NCBI GenBank assembly: GCA_007922225.1
Contig: ML679995.1
Location: forward strand, 2,991,928-3,055,927
Source of the DNA: Emydura subglobosa
Lineage: Eukaryota > Chordata > Testudines > Chelidae
Direction: 5' to 3'
DNA length: 64,000 nt
The notes under the pieces are model-generated. The model searched no databases and was not told the DNA's origin. It saw only the letters and a program-made list of their open reading frames with translations. A program made the translations under genes and the position numbers. Positions 11,150-22,979 of the stretch are shown in pieces. Position 1 is the first letter of the stretch. Every line of letters begins with the position of its first letter.

Positions 11150-11450
11150 AAAGAAGAAGATGACCTGAAAACTTGGTGTTCCATAAAGTCTCATACAATT
11201 GGGTTTCATTGTGGTGGAAAGACGAGAAACAACAGCTCAACCCCCCAACAGACACTCACGCGTACACACTCCTACCTTTTTCCAGTCGAAAAAAAGCTGA
11301 GGGACAGTGATTTTTGCCCTCATCAACCCTTTGCAACCAGTGAAAAAGAAATCGACAATTTTCATCAAAAAATTAAAAGCTTCCGTGACAATGAATTCCT
11401 TTTGCCGAAAGTTTTCATTTCGAACGAAAAGGCATTTTCCTTTTAAAAAA
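11150..11450. repeat. AT-rich dispersed repeat, copy 2
   Basis: Repeated TTTTCAT, GAAAAAG and CGAAAGTTTTC words, as in copy 1, end in a poly-A run at about 11440-11455. The frame through it is low-complexity. Confidence 0.4.
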
Positions 11451-11631
11451 AAAAAGTCTCAATGCAAATGATTTCCTTCTAATCTGTAGCTCTAGTTCAA
11501 TTCCACATAGGCCTGGAGCACAACTAGCCCTGCCATGTTGTGTTCTCAGCATAACGACATGCATTAATTTGAATAGGATTATTAAAATGGCATGCCTGCA
11601 TATGTTAGTAATAGCAAAAATGCCCATAGGA

Positions 11632-11830
11632 ACACAGAGACAAGGGGGGTGAGGTAATATCTTTTATTGGACCAACTTCTGTTGGGGAAGCTTTCGAGCT
11701 TCTTCTCTGAAGAAGATCTCTGCATAAACCTGAAAGCCTGTCTCTCTCACCGCCAGAATTTGGTGTAATAAAAGATACTACCCCACTCCCCTTGTCTCTC
11801 TGATATCCTGGGCTCAACACAGCTAGAACA
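11632..11830. mobile_element. Penelope-like element end, inverted-repeat arrangement
   Basis: The left arm (about 11634-11700) reads ACAAGGGGGGTGAGGTAATA then CTTTTATTGGACCAAC. The right arm (about 11705-11810) carries the reverse complement, AATAAAAGATACTACCCCAC then CCTTGTCTCTC. Each arm is the same terminal segment in opposite orientation, joined near GAAGCTTTCGAGC. Sequence of this kind is found in sauropsid dispersed repeats with PLE-like ends; the PLE assignment is by analogy with the copy at 53.6 kb. Confidence 0.55.
11707..11735 (+). ncRNA. hammerhead-ribozyme-like core in repeat end
   Basis: CTGAAGA at 11707-11713 fits the CUGANGA box and GAAA at 11732-11735 fits the second core box, with an 18-nt spacer that could be a decayed stem II. 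I did not find the cleavage-site half, so this is only a core match. Confidence 0.3.
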
Positions 11831-12640
11831 ACACCACGTATCGGAACACAATGAGCATGGCAGACTGTTTCTCTTGTGTTGGAATGGAATTAACGTTTTC
11901 CATTGTAGTGATGTTTAACATTTGTACTGTGGAAGCAGTGAGAGGCCCCTGCACGCTCAGGGTCTAATTGTGCTTGAGATGGTGTACAAATAGTCAATGA
12001 CAGATATTACACTAAGCCACTGGCTGAGGATCTGGTCCATGATTCTTTCATGCATGTACTAATTGGCGTTTTATGTCTATGCAACATTTTATGACAGACA
12101 GAAAAGTAGTAGAGGTGTCTGGAGTCTGCAAAAACACACCCCATGGATTGCTGTTTGAATTTTCTGGTGAATTCTCTCTGTATTCGTTCTTGCCTTTTTT
12201 ATGCTTACGTCCTCTGATCCTCATCTCCCTTATGCTGATCTCAATCAGTAGTTACGCTGCTGAAGTTCTACATTGCAGCCTGGGCTAACAATCCCAGTTG
12301 CTGTGGGGGAGAACAGCGTGATGGGCTTGTTCCCGGGAGCTCGAGAGATGAACCCTTTCAAGGAGGGCTGACTAGGTGAGATGGACTGAGATGTTTGCTC
12401 CATGCCCCAGAGTAAGATTTAGATGTTGTCCAAGCTCCAGAGGAAAGGATTGGGAAATGCATCCTTACCGCAAACCATATGGTGCCACCTAAAAGTGGCA
12501 AGGAACAATGATCTTCAATAGGAAATGGATGAGATTCTGCCCCGCTCTACCTTATGGTGGGGCTGGCTGTGTGGTAGGGGAGAGAGAAGAGATATGGGCC
12601 TCTCCATCTTCCTTATTCATTGTTCCCAGTCTGTCCATCA
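11831..12640. other. no recognisable feature
   Basis: Unique-looking sequence. Short frames have no recognisable content. Confidence 0.45.
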
Positions 12641-12644
12641 GTGG

Positions 12645-12812
12645 AGAATCAGGGCATGGAAATCTTGGCTCCACTCCCAGCCTTCCCATGGGCTGTGTCA
12701 CCTTGCGGAAGTCATTTGCCCTCTCCGTGTCTCAGTTTTCCTTGCGTGTGAAGTGGGGACACTGATACTTCTCCAAGGTAACCCTGTTGTGAGGCTCAGT
12801 TCATGAAGTTAG
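12645..12812 (+). mobile_element. MIR SINE
   Basis: The core and 3' words are diagnostic in order: TGTGTCACCTTGCGGAAGTC, CCGTGTCTCAGTTTTC, GAAGTGGGGACA, then CCCTGTTGTGAGG. It is a diverged, partial copy. Confidence 0.8.
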
Positions 12813-13340
12813 GTTCGGCGAGCCTCAGATGGCAGACACCAGAGAAAGGCCCGTCTCATTTTGCACTGCCCTGCGTTACCCCTTTGTCTAGACTCACTGC
12901 TGAGTCCAGCCGTGGCTTTGCCTATGCGTATCTTCTTCCATTAAATAAAAGGCATGGAGGTATTCCTAAAGCACCTGGTTAAAACAAGCTCAGGTGCCCA
13001 GCCCTCAGTGCACATTGAGATGAATACATCACAGAGACCAAACCGACATTGCAACAACATACACCATACAGCATACGGGCTTCGTTCAGCAACAGGACAA
13101 CATGCAAAAAACGCCTCACTATTCACTGCTGCAGCTTGCACCAGCACGGTTTGAAAACAGAGAGAAAGAGAGAGCATTCATGATCCCTCCAGGCTGCGAT
13201 GGAAAAGTATCGGCTCTGGAAATGATCCAGGGTACAGTCAGGAAAGAGGAAAACCAGCAGCCAGTTCTCAGGGCCGGGAGTGTGCGGAGGAGAGAGCTGA
13301 CGGAGAGGGAAGGCTAGCTGGTATTAAAGTTCTAAGACGG
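12813..13340. other. no recognisable feature
   Basis: No repeat or convincing frame. An AAATAAAA word occurs near 12944-12951 without other gene signals. Confidence 0.45.
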
Positions 13341-13780
13341 GGGCCAGAAGCATCCCAGGCCAGGAGCCAGTGTTATTATTTCCAATCTTCAATGCGCTGG
13401 TTTTAATTACATAAAAAGCCTCCTGTAAAGTTCTCATCAGTCTCGCTCATTGCATTGCAATATCTTTCCCATAAATCATGCCGGCTGAAGCCTGTGCAAT
13501 ATTGTATCTTGCCTTCCCAAGCCAAGCAGAGTGAGATTGTAGTCTTGTGTCTAAGGAGAGACTGGAAAGCACGGCTTGGCAGACGGCTTTATTCCATGTC
13601 ATTGCCATTGTACATGTGTCTCATAATTAGGAATCCGCCCTGTGTTGTACATCAAAGAGATAATGCTGTCAGCAGAAGCACATCCAGATCTGGAGACCAT
13701 ACCACCAATTATGCTATGTGACTCCAAGTGACTTTTGATCGTGCATGGCTCAGAGGGGATGCATTATAACACTGCCACTC
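13341..13780. other. repeat-free, AT-balanced stretch (possible conserved noncoding DNA)
   Basis: This interval lacks any recognisable repeat and contains homeodomain-type TAATTA and ATTAGG words and TGCATTGCAAT. That is the look of developmental noncoding elements. The sequence alone cannot show conservation. Confidence 0.25.
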
Positions 13781-15100
13781 TGACACTGCCATGGGTACGC
13801 TGAACCACAAGAAGGCACCCAAAGGGCTGGGTCAACCAGCTTCTGTAATCAGATTTAGGAGGCTGCTAATCATCACCCGAAGTCTATTGTTTGGGGAGAC
13901 TCATATTGCAGCACAGCTACATCCTGTTAGGACGACACAGTTGTCACTAGACTTCATATAAGCACCACGCAGCAGCAAGGAGAGAACCCAGATTCTCCTG
14001 CTCTGATAGGGGAATATCTCTTCACTAACGTCTCTGATATTAAGAGAGGCTGCAGCTCCCTGAAGCAGAATTTGGGCGTGGGTCATGGTCTCATAGGCAT
14101 GTAATTAATTCCGCCCTGAGCCACCACGTCATTGCAATGTTCCAGGAAGGCTGCCTGTGAAGGGATATCAGTCGAAGCTCTGATATGATGCCCAGAGGGA
14201 TGTCTTGTCTTGTTGCAAATTTTCAGCTGCTCCCTGCTGGTTCCAGTTGACAGCTGGGTTTTGGAACGGAGCAACCGGCCTGTTGGCGAGTCCTTCTGCT
14301 AACACCCAGTAGAGGAGAACAAAAACTATGACAGGCCAGCAGAAACCAACAGAGGCCAGCCGGAGGAGTCTAATGGAGCTGGCTGGAATTTTTGCAGGGT
14401 GTATCCAGTATAGCAGGGATGGTATCAAGGAGCCTTTGAACAAGCCACTTTTCACCAGTGTTCAGAGAAAAACATAACAAGGCAGGTGTTTCTTTAACCC
14501 CATAAATCCCTGATTCTCACAGGGAGAAACTCTAAAAGCTGTTGGAAGGTGGGGAACACGGGCGTTCTGTGCACATCACGTAAAGCAAACGGCAGGACTG
14601 AAGCTGGTAGCAAGGCCAGGAAAGACCCACGTCTCTACCTGCTGTATTCACAAAGCATCCAAGCACTCTGGCATCTGCTAAATGCCAGATGGCAGTTTGA
14701 CTAGGTTCCAGCCTGGGGCATAGATATTATTGGTGGAAATGATCTTGTCCATCTCCCTACCAATGCATGAGTAAATGTCATAATTAGCTACAGGAGCTGT
14801 CAGTGTGCCCAGTAATGTATAATGGAGAGAGGGAGTCAGAGTCTTGTACTGATTGGAAAAAGGTGATTCCAGGCCCACACACACACTCAGGTGCAGGTTC
14901 AATAGAAGTTTATTAACTTGCTGCTTACAAAAGATCTTGTACTGAACTAAACTCCAGCAGTGCTGGGGTTCTCAGATTACAGCACCATGGTGGTTTTAAA
15001 GACTCTCCCCCTTCTCTTCCCCTTCCTCCTCCATGCCCCCAACCTTGCTCATCCAGGTGGGTCCAGAAAGCAGCTGGTCCCAAGGACAGGATTTCTCTCC
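13781..15100. other. no recognisable feature
   Basis: Mixed unique-looking sequence. Short frames on both strands have no recognisable domains. A CCACACACACACTC stretch near 14876-14889 is too short to be a useful microsatellite. Confidence 0.4.
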
Positions 15101-15101
15101 T

Positions 15102-15392
15102 CCGTTCTTGCCAACCTTTAGCAATCAAAGTCATGAGATAGCACTCCAGAATCAGGAAACCTGGCTTAAAAATAATGAGATTTTAAATTATAATCAGAGT
15201 TACTTGCCTTCTGGTGTTTCAGCCTTTAGGTTTCAGAGCTTGTCTCTGCAACCATAAAAGCTAGAGATTCACTTTAGAAATGAAAATTATGATTCTCATA
15301 TAATCACATGAATCCCGGAGCTGGGGCTTTAAGAAAACAATGCAGCAAATATCACAAAAGTCACAATAACATCATGAGCGTTAGCAACACTG
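15102..15392 (-). mobile_element. hAT-like miniature element (GTTGCCAA ends)
   Basis: The right end, reverse-complemented, begins CAGTGTTGCTAACGCTCATG. The left end reads CCGTTCTTGCCAACC, a diverged version of the same terminus. Such CAGTGTTGCC ends are typical of a sauropsid hAT-like family. No convincing target duplication remains. It has no coding capacity. Confidence 0.5.
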
Positions 15393-15436
15393 TTTCCCTG
15401 CAATAATTTCTCCAGTGAATTGTCTAGGCTCAGTTT

Positions 15437-16293
15437 ATGGCTTGTCTACCTAGCCCTGAGCAAGAGCTATGAGGAATGTAAGTTGCAGCATGCACTAAAA
15501 TGTTGTGCGGTAGCTGCCCTGTGGACCCTGCTAGCTATGAACTAGAAGATACTTAGTTTGCATTAACGTAGTCCCATTTCAGGCAGGTCTACATCAACAT
15601 GAACTAAGTATTTTGTAGTCAAGACTGGCCCTAGACCAAATGGTGCCTCCCCTACCCCCTCTACCCCCATTTGTTGAACTTTTGAATACCTGATTTTGTA
15701 TCGCATTTGTAGCCCATATCACAACTTCGATGCACAATTTCCATGCATGACGTATCCCTGTCACATAAGACGATACATTTGCATGCTAGGATCTGTCAAT
15801 CTGTGTGTTTATTCAGGCCACAATGACACGATAAAACAAGGTTCACGATATCACAGCTGGGTTCTCACTTCACTTCGCTTTAGTTCTTATCTCTCACTGA
15901 CTGACTGGCATCGCCCGCCCCGTGTACACCCGTGAGGGCCAGGCTGACAAAATTCTAGGAAAGTTCTCAGAAAGTCTAGAAGGTTCCACGAGATTCTCCA
16001 AAGGTCTAGAATATGCGAGGAGGCTAGTGAAACATGAATCCACACACGGAATACCTGAAACATGTCGCTTCAAACATTCCATTTTCTCTTTTGTCCCTAC
16101 CAACAGAAACAGCACCCCCGAGCCTGGCACCCTTTGAGCCCGGCACCCCAGGGGAGTCGCTGCCCCTAAATCCGGCCCTGCTTGTAGTTTGTGCCAGCAA
16201 GATCTAAAAGGGCTGGTTACCGCCTAAGACTTTGGTGTGTGCTGCCATTCACAACCCTTTGTCTGCACTGCAAAGCCATGTTAGACAAGCCAT
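15437..16293. mobile_element. palindromic MITE interrupted by a hAT insertion
   Basis: ATGGCTTGTCTA at 15437-15448 recurs exactly inverted at 16282-16293, giving 12-bp terminal inverted repeats. A hairpin with arms 15550-15571 and 15589-15610 (TACTTAGTT ends) lies inside. The element is split by the 561-bp insertion at 15620-16180; without it and the duplicated site, it would be about 288 bp. The target duplication could not be decided. Confidence 0.65.
15620..16180. mobile_element. nested non-autonomous hAT element
   Basis: The flanks TTTGTAGT (15612-15619) and CTTGTAGT (16181-16188) match at 7 of 8 bases, as expected for a hAT target duplication. The ends are CAAGACTGG on the left and, reverse-complemented, CAGGGCCGG on the right, differing only by transitions. 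The 561-bp interior has no recognisable transposase. Confidence 0.8.
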
Positions 16294-16850
16294 TCGATGA
16301 CTGAAGTGATAGATCCTCCACTACGTCCCTTTAGCCAATAGTCTACAGCCAAACGGATCTCACCTTAGGACATTCCTTCCCTACTGTTTAGACTACATTT
16401 CTTTGTGCTCACTTTTACCCCACTGTGGCCTCACGTAAGGCAGCCATGGTACAGTGGATGCTTCATTTGGGTAGCCTTGTCCATACCAGCTCTCTCAAAG
16501 TGCTCGGAGTTGAATACGACAGCGGCAGGGTTAAACTAGCTCATTGCACAGGAGCGAGAAACGCAGAGGCTAAGGTGAAGGAAAAGGTGACACGGAGCAT
16601 TGCCGAGGCTGGGAGATACAGGGTTTTTCAGGCAACAAGAGCTGCGCCCACAAGGGGAAGTTTGTGAGAACATTGGCTCTAGATGAGCGGAGGGGAGACA
16701 AAGTCAGCAAGAGTATCAGGAGCAAGTCCAACAAAATGGTCTTAGCAGCAAGAAAGATGGTGTTGAACTGGATCCTGACATGACCAGGGAGCCAGAGGAG
16801 TTGTTTGATGTTGGGGCTAATTTGCTGATGCTTCTTTGCACCTGTAAATA
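16294..16850. other. no confident feature
   Basis: The part around 16690-16830 (GTCTTAGCAGCAAGAAAGATG and following) resembles a diverged amniote LINE 3' region, but the family cannot be named. The rest is unassigned. Confidence 0.3.
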
Positions 16851-16854
16851 ACCT

Positions 16855-17130
16855 GGCGCAGGTGGCCTTGTGGCTAAGGGACGGGAGTAAGACTCAGGAG
16901 ACCTGTGTTCCTGCCACTGCCACAGATTTCCTGTGTCACCTTGGGCAAGTCACTTTATCTGGGCCTCAGTGTCCCATCTGTAAAATAGGGATAACAATCA
17001 TTCCTTTCTCCTGCCCTGTGTCTGATTGGATTTGTAAACTCTGCAGGGCATGGGGTATTTCCTACCATGTGCTTGTTCAGTACCTTGGGACCCTGACCTC
17101 TCCTGGGGCTTCTAGAGCGATGATGATGAT
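16855..17130 (+). mobile_element. MIR SINE, nearly full length
   Basis: The tRNA-like head reads GTGGCCTTGTGGCTAAGGGA with CTGTGTTCCTGCC in the box B position. The core reads GTCACCTTGGGCAAGTCACT, CCTCAGTGTCCCATCTGTAA and AATAGGGATAA. The tail has TTTGTAAACTCTGCAGGGCA and ends in a GATGATGAT run. Confidence 0.9.
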
Positions 17131-17785
17131 AAAAAAGCTCAGAAGGAAGATGAGAAGAGAATGATGCAGGCAGAGGGATGTTTGAGCCATTACCTGCACT
17201 CCTAGGAAAATACCCACCACCACTGGACTCCGGAACCTGAATTCTTTGCTATTTTGAGTTGCTTAACTTTCTGTCTCCACTGAAGTCTGCCTATTTTGTG
17301 GGGAGGTTTAAGTGAAACCTTTTAATCTAAACTACTTTGTTAGTCTCAGACGTAGAGCAGAAGTGAAACCATTATGGATTTATCGCGTTCGGAAAATGCC
17401 GGCTTGGAGAAGGCTGAATGAAAAAGTGACATTTGTAGTTTGGATGGGGCAGGGCGGATTGGGAGGGTCTCAGAAGGGCACAAAACTTTGGCCCTTGGGT
17501 GGGTGTTGTTGGGTTGGGTTTTTGTTGGTTTTTGCACACTGGGGAATTTAAAGATGGACTAGTACAAAACTGGATAGAGTTGTGTCCCTGTGGAAAATCT
17601 CAGTAAACTTGAAGACAATCCGAGGGAACCAGAGAATGGTGAATGCACAAGGGACCATAGGACTTACTTCCCAGGCTGTTTGAACTCACTTTCCTCTGTC
17701 TAGCCTGTTATCCTATCTCCTGCCTTATCTAACAGACGATTAGCCAGTCCTGTTTCTTGTCAGCCTATTAGCCCGTTTACTCTAA
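17131..17785. other. no recognisable feature
   Basis: G/T-rich 17440-17540 (TTGGGTGGGTGTTGTTGGG) is the only compositional oddity. No frame recognised. Confidence 0.45.
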
Positions 17786-17789
17786 TATC

Positions 17790-17872
17790 CTGGGTGAAGT
17801 TCTCTGGCCTGTGTTATGCAGGAGCGTCAAACTGGGTGATGGGTTCCGTCTAACTTTAAAATCTGTGAATCT
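17790..17872 (+). mobile_element. CR1 LINE 3' tail
   Basis: GGGTGAAGTTCTCTGGCCTG, GTTATGCAGGAGC and TTAAAATCTGTGAATC are the last ~80 bp of the CR1 subfamily seen at 2483 and 58535. Confidence 0.8.
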
Positions 17873-18234
17873 TTCCTTGGGTAATGGCTGGTGCCAGAGA
17901 TTAGTGATGTGCTAACCTTTTATAAAGCTTTGGTTTGGATAAGCATCTAGCACTTGCAGTATTGATCCAAATATTCTCTGAATTTCTTCGTCTCTTGAAT
18001 TTCTTGAACTGTGCTGGAAATCTCATGATAATAGACTCTCATCTGAGCACACGTCTGGAACGCCGGAGGGCAGAGGCCACTGCCAAACTGAACAGCAGAG
18101 CAAAAAATAAAGACAGCCTTCTAAATGAAAAATACAGCTAATCAATTGCACTGCGCTGCAAGCTATTCATTCCTGCACTCTGTGGTGATCATTTGATCAG
18201 ATCTAGACTAATAATGGATTTTCCAGTTCACTGG
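17873..18234. other. repeat-free stretch
   Basis: AT-leaning, no repeat recognised; contains TCAATTGCACTGCGCTGCAA and ATCATTTGATCAGATC words. It is a possible conserved noncoding element on appearance only. Confidence 0.2.
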
Positions 18235-18600
18235 CATATCCAAAAAAATGTTTAAAAAATTGTTTTTAGATTAAACAGAAAACAACGTTTTTTGGAAATT
18301 TTCAGCAAATCAAAAAAAAATTGTTTCAGGTAGAATGAAACATTTTGTTTAGATCTTGAGCATTTTTTTTAACAAATATAAAATGACAGGAAATTTTGAA
18401 ACAAAAAGCCATTTTGAACAGAAAAATGAAAATATTTTGTTTTGAAAATGTCAAAAATGAAAAGTTTAAAATGTTGAGGATTTTTTATTAAATCATAATA
18501 ATTTGGTGAAATCAACAAGAATTCCTTAATTTTTTTGGTGCTGCTGAATCTACATTTTTGCCAAAAAATTTTGGTTAAAAAAATGTACCCACCTCTATAT
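18235..18600. repeat. AT-rich dispersed repeat, copy 3
   Basis: Dense GAAATTTTC, TTTTGAAA and AAAAATTTTGG words, with the right edge near CACCTCTATATTT. It is the clearest copy of the family. Confidence 0.5.
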
Positions 18601-18727
18601 TTGATGTCCTGTAACATGGCAGTGAATGACCCTTTAGGATAAGTGGCTGAGCTTCAAATGCTAAAGGTCATGATATTACCCATCCCTTTTTTATTATGAT
18701 TAATATTAATTATATGTTGACGTAAAT

Positions 18728-19190
18728 GTGCTTGGGGGACTGAAGGACACAGTGAATAGGAAAGTGTTGTCTACCCCTTCACATAACACAGGGACTCACC
18801 CCATGAAATTAATATGCAGCAGGTTTAAAACAAATAAAAGGAAGTATTTCTTCATACAACACACAGTCAGCCTGTGGAACTCATTGTCAGGTGATATTGT
18901 GAATGCCAAACATCTATCTTGGTTCCAAAGAGAACTCGATAAGTTCCTGGAGGACAGGTCCATCAATGGCTATTGGCCAAGATGGTCAGAGACGCAACCC
19001 CATGCTCCTGGGTGTCCCTAAACCTCTGACTGGCAGAAGCTGGGACTGGACGACAGGGATGGATCACTTAAAATTTCCCTGTTCTGTTCATGCCCTCTGA
19101 AGCACCTGGCATTGGTTGGAAGACAGGATACTGGGCTAGATGGATCGTTGATGTAACCCAATCTGGTCGTTCTTATGTTCTTCTTTGACA
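18728..19190 (+). mobile_element. CR1 LINE, 3' end (TTATGTTCTTC tail)
   Basis: The 5' part encodes the RT C-terminus: SRFKTNKRKYFFIQHTVSLW, then RELDKFLEDRS and PRWSETQPHAP, through about 19021. The 3' UTR ends GGTCGTTCTTATGTTCTTC. It belongs to the same subfamily as 7328-7795 and 27550-30175. Confidence 0.9.
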
Positions 19191-20214
19191 AAAATATCCT
19201 TGGGCATTAATTTGCACGCAGCCTTAAACCACACAACCTCAGGTGCTATAGTTCCATTGCTTTCTGTTAGTGTGTAAGGTTTGCTACACATCTATTGTAT
19301 TCATTTTGTTAGAAATCCAACCATGGAATTTGACTTATTGACCTTCTGGAATGTCTGAGTTTCCAGCCACTGCTTATCCCTGAGCACGGCTAGATTTTTG
19401 GCTGACGCTTATTTGGACTTGACTGCATATCAAAATGGGACAGTTCAAATAACTCCGACAGCCTTTCTTGAAATATGTGCAGGGGAAACAGACACTCACA
19501 CAATGTCACAGCATTGCATTATATTTACAGCTTTATCTTCTACAGTGAGAGACCGATGCCACATTGCGCTGAGACTCTATCCCTCAGGTCCTGATTTATG
19601 GAGCGTGTCTTCCCTTTCTCAGTAAAAATTATAAACTGCACCAAAAGAAGGGGAAAAAAGGGACATTATCTGAACCTGTTCACTTTGGGCTCTGACATCT
19701 CAGCTGACAGGGGAGGAGTGGATAGAGAATCTCTACTGAGGATGAAAGAAAATCTGCTAGGCAAAGATCTTGCTCCTTTCCCTCTGGGGTTATCAACACC
19801 CTGTTGAGAAAGGCAGGTATCAGAGTCTGAAAATAACACTGTTGTCAGAGCCTGGTGCCAGAAGTGTGGTAACACAGCCAGAGGGGACCATTTGAAGAAG
19901 CAATAGCAAAATCCAACAGGTTTGCAGAGGCTCTGTCTTCCCAGATAACGTTCATTTTGCTGAGCCGGTCCGGCGATATTGAGAAAAATCACCCTGCGCT
20001 AAACTATATTGATATGGCTTATGAAAAACTCATGACACTGACAGAGCTGTCATCAGGAAGATGGTGCTGCAGTGTGCTCTGAGAACAAGGGGTTAAGAGA
20101 AGATCTGGCTGGGAATCACCTGACAAAGTTTTTATCACCAAAATATGTCAGTTTGTCACAACCCAACTCGTGGGAAGAGGTCAGGTGACGACCAATTTCT
20201 CCCACTCGTAAAGC
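19191..20214. other. no recognisable feature
   Basis: Unique-looking sequence. Open frames of up to 108 codons on the minus strand have no recognisable domain. Confidence 0.45.
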
Positions 20215-20470
20215 TTTTGCAAAAAGACGTGGAAACTGTCAAAACAGCTTGCTTCATTTGTTTTTAAATAAAAATGGCTGCAATCAAAACAAAGCCTGGA
20301 CTAAAAATGTTTGGATTTTTGGTTCACAATCCCTCTCTCCTCCCCGCCCCCCTCTCTTCTCCCCCCCCCCAAATTTCAACTTTTCCTCCTGCTTTGGGAT
20401 GGGAAAACATTGTCAAAATCTTGAAACTGTCCATGGGACAGAAAAGTCATTTCCTACCCCATTCTAGCTA
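20215..20470. repeat. AT-rich dispersed repeat, copy 4, with C-rich insert
   Basis: AAAATGTTTGGATTTTTGG and TGTCAAAATCTTGAAACTG words match the family. A C-rich tract (20337-20373) interrupts it. Confidence 0.35.
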
Positions 20471-22475
20471 AGATTGAAGTCGGCCTGTGTATTCACCTTG
20501 GGCACTGCGGGGAGCAGCTGCTCTTGTTAGCGGGCGGAAGGAGGGCGGCTCTACAGCCGGAGGTGGTCCTCCATTTTGGGAGGCGAGGTTCTGGACTGTA
20601 GGGACAGAATCATGGAATCATAGAATAATAAAATCACAGGGCTAGAAGGGACCACAAGGGTCATCCAGTCTAACCCCCTGCCGAGATGCCGGATTTGCTG
20701 TGTCTAAACCATCCAAAACAGGTGGCTACCCAGCCTCCTTTTGAAAACCTCCAGTGAAGATGTTTCCACAACCTCCCAAGGCCGTCTGCGCCATTGTCCT
20801 GCTGTTCGGACAGTTAGGAAGCTTTTCCTGAGATTTAATCTCCATCTGCTGTGCTGTAGTGTGAACCCAGGGCCTCTTGTCCTGCCCTCTGTGGCGAAAG
20901 AGAACAACTTTTCTCCATCTTCTTTATGTCAGCCTTTCAAGTATTTGAAGACCACTATCATGACCCCCTTCAATCTCCTCTTTTCCAAGCTAAACATATC
21001 CGGTTCCTTTGCTCATACGGCTTGCATTCCATCCCTTTGATCATCTTTGTCACTCACTTCTGGATTCCCTCCCATTTCTCCTCATCCTTTCTATTCAGTG
21101 GTGACCAAAACTGGACACGGTTCTCCAGTTGAGGCCTAACCAGGGCCGAGTAGAGCACGTCTATCACCTCCCATGATTTCCATGCTACGCCTCTGTTAAT
21201 GCAACTTAAAATTGAATATTTTTTTTTGGCAATAGCATTGCGCTGTGGACTCATGGTGAGGCTGTGATCCACCCCAACTCCCAGACCTTTCTCAGCAGTG
21301 CTGCTGCAGACCTGTTATCCCCCACGCCGCATTGGTGCATTTGTTTTTTCTTCCCTACGTTTGGGTCCTTACATTTGTCTTTGCTGAACGTCATTTTATT
21401 GTCTACAGCCCAGTTCTCCAATTTATGAAGATCCCTCTGAAGTTTAGCTCTACCCTCCAAAGTGTTGGCACCAACCCCCCAGTTTTGTGTCATCTGTCAG
21501 TTTCAACTGTATGCTCTCTATTCCTACATCCAGGTCATTAATAAGGAGGTTAAACAGCACTGGACCAAGAACAGATCCTTGTGGAATGCCACTAGAGACC
21601 GTCCTCCAATCCGACCTCATTCCATTAATAGTCACTCACTGTTTGCGGTTGCTTAACAATTATGTATCCATTTAATGATAGTTCTGTTCAGCCCGCATTT
21701 CTCCAGCTTACTTATTATCAGAATGCCATGTGGGACTGTGAGAGAAAGCCTTGCTGAAGTCCAGGTATATTATGTCCACTGTATTCCCCCTACATGCCAA
21801 ACCAGTTACCCTGTCAAAGAAGGAAATCAGGCTGGTTTGGCAGGATTTGTTCTTGGTCAATCCATGCTGACTGCTAGGGATCACCCCTTCACCCTCCAGC
21901 TATTCACAAACTGAATGTTTTATACATTGCTCCAGGAGCTTCCCAGGGATTGCGCTCAGGCTGATTGCTTTATAGTTCTCCAGCTCCTCCTGTTCCCTCC
22001 ATTTAAAGATGGGCACTAGGTTAGCCCTTCTCCAGCCTTCCAGCACCTCTCGTGTCATCCAGGAGTTTGCAAATATTATTGCCAATGGTTCCAAGATTTA
22101 GCTAATCCCTCCAGCACCCAGGGGTGAACAGCATCCGGCCTCGCTGACTTGAATTCACTCAGATTGGTCAGAAAACCTGATCTGTTCTTTACTTATCCCG
22201 ATCTGCCTCCCTTCCCCTTTCTTGTCTATGGTAACTTCTCTAATCGTCTGGTCACGTGTTATTTTTTCTGAGGCGACTGAATCAAAGGAGGCATCGAGCA
22301 GCTCTGCCTTCCCATCATCTTCCGTCGCCAGCTCACCTTCTCCATTGAGGAGCAGACCCACACCGTCCTCGGTCTTTCTTTTTTCTCTGACGTATTTGGA
22401 GAACCCCGTCTGGTTGTCGCTAACATTTCTTGCCAGCTGTAATTCATTCTTTGCCTTGGCTTTCCTATTTCGTCC

Positions 22476-22979
22476 CTACACATTCACACTATTCCCATGT
22501 GTACTTCCTTGGTGACCTGCCCTGAATGGTTCCCTTTTTGGGTAGTTAAAACACAACTCGTGTAGCCACATTGGCCTCCTGTGGCTCTTTTTCTCTTTCC
22601 TCCACGTCAGAATAGCTTGACGTTGACCTCTAGTATTACATCTTTTAGGAAAGCTCAGCCCCCTTCCACTCCTTTTCTTCCTAATTGGGCTTTCCATGGG
22701 ACTTTGCCTGCAATTTCTCTGCGTCGGTTGTAATCCACCTTTTGGAAGTCCAGTGTCCTTGTGTGGCTGTTCTCCTCTCCTCTCCTCTCCTCTCCATGGG
22801 ATCTTGAATTCTATCAGATCATGGTCCCTTCCTCCCAAGTACCCGGCCACCTTCACGTTCGCACTTAATTCATTCCTGTTGGTCAAAACCAGATCCAAAA
22901 TAGATGACCCCCTTGTTGTTTCCTCAACTATCTGAATGAGAAAGCCGTTCCCTACACACGCTAAGACTTTGCAGGACAC
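22476..22979 (-). pseudogene. CR1 endonuclease end and EN-RT linker remnant
   Basis: This 167-codon open stretch starts in the apurinic-like endonuclease C-terminus, with GSSILDLVLTNRNELSANVK and GGRDHDLIEFK. The latter holds the catalytic SDHD/RDHD block. It then enters the basic linker before the RT. In CR1 the endonuclease nicks target DNA to prime reverse transcription. Homology after the block is poor because of frameshifts. A TCTCC pentamer run on the plus strand at 22771-22795 falls inside and encodes RGEERRGEQ. The copy is dead. Confidence 0.8.
22771..22795 (+). repeat. (TCTCC)5 microsatellite
   Basis: Five exact TCTCC units lie inside the CR1 endonuclease remnant, showing expansion after insertion. 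Confidence 0.9.
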
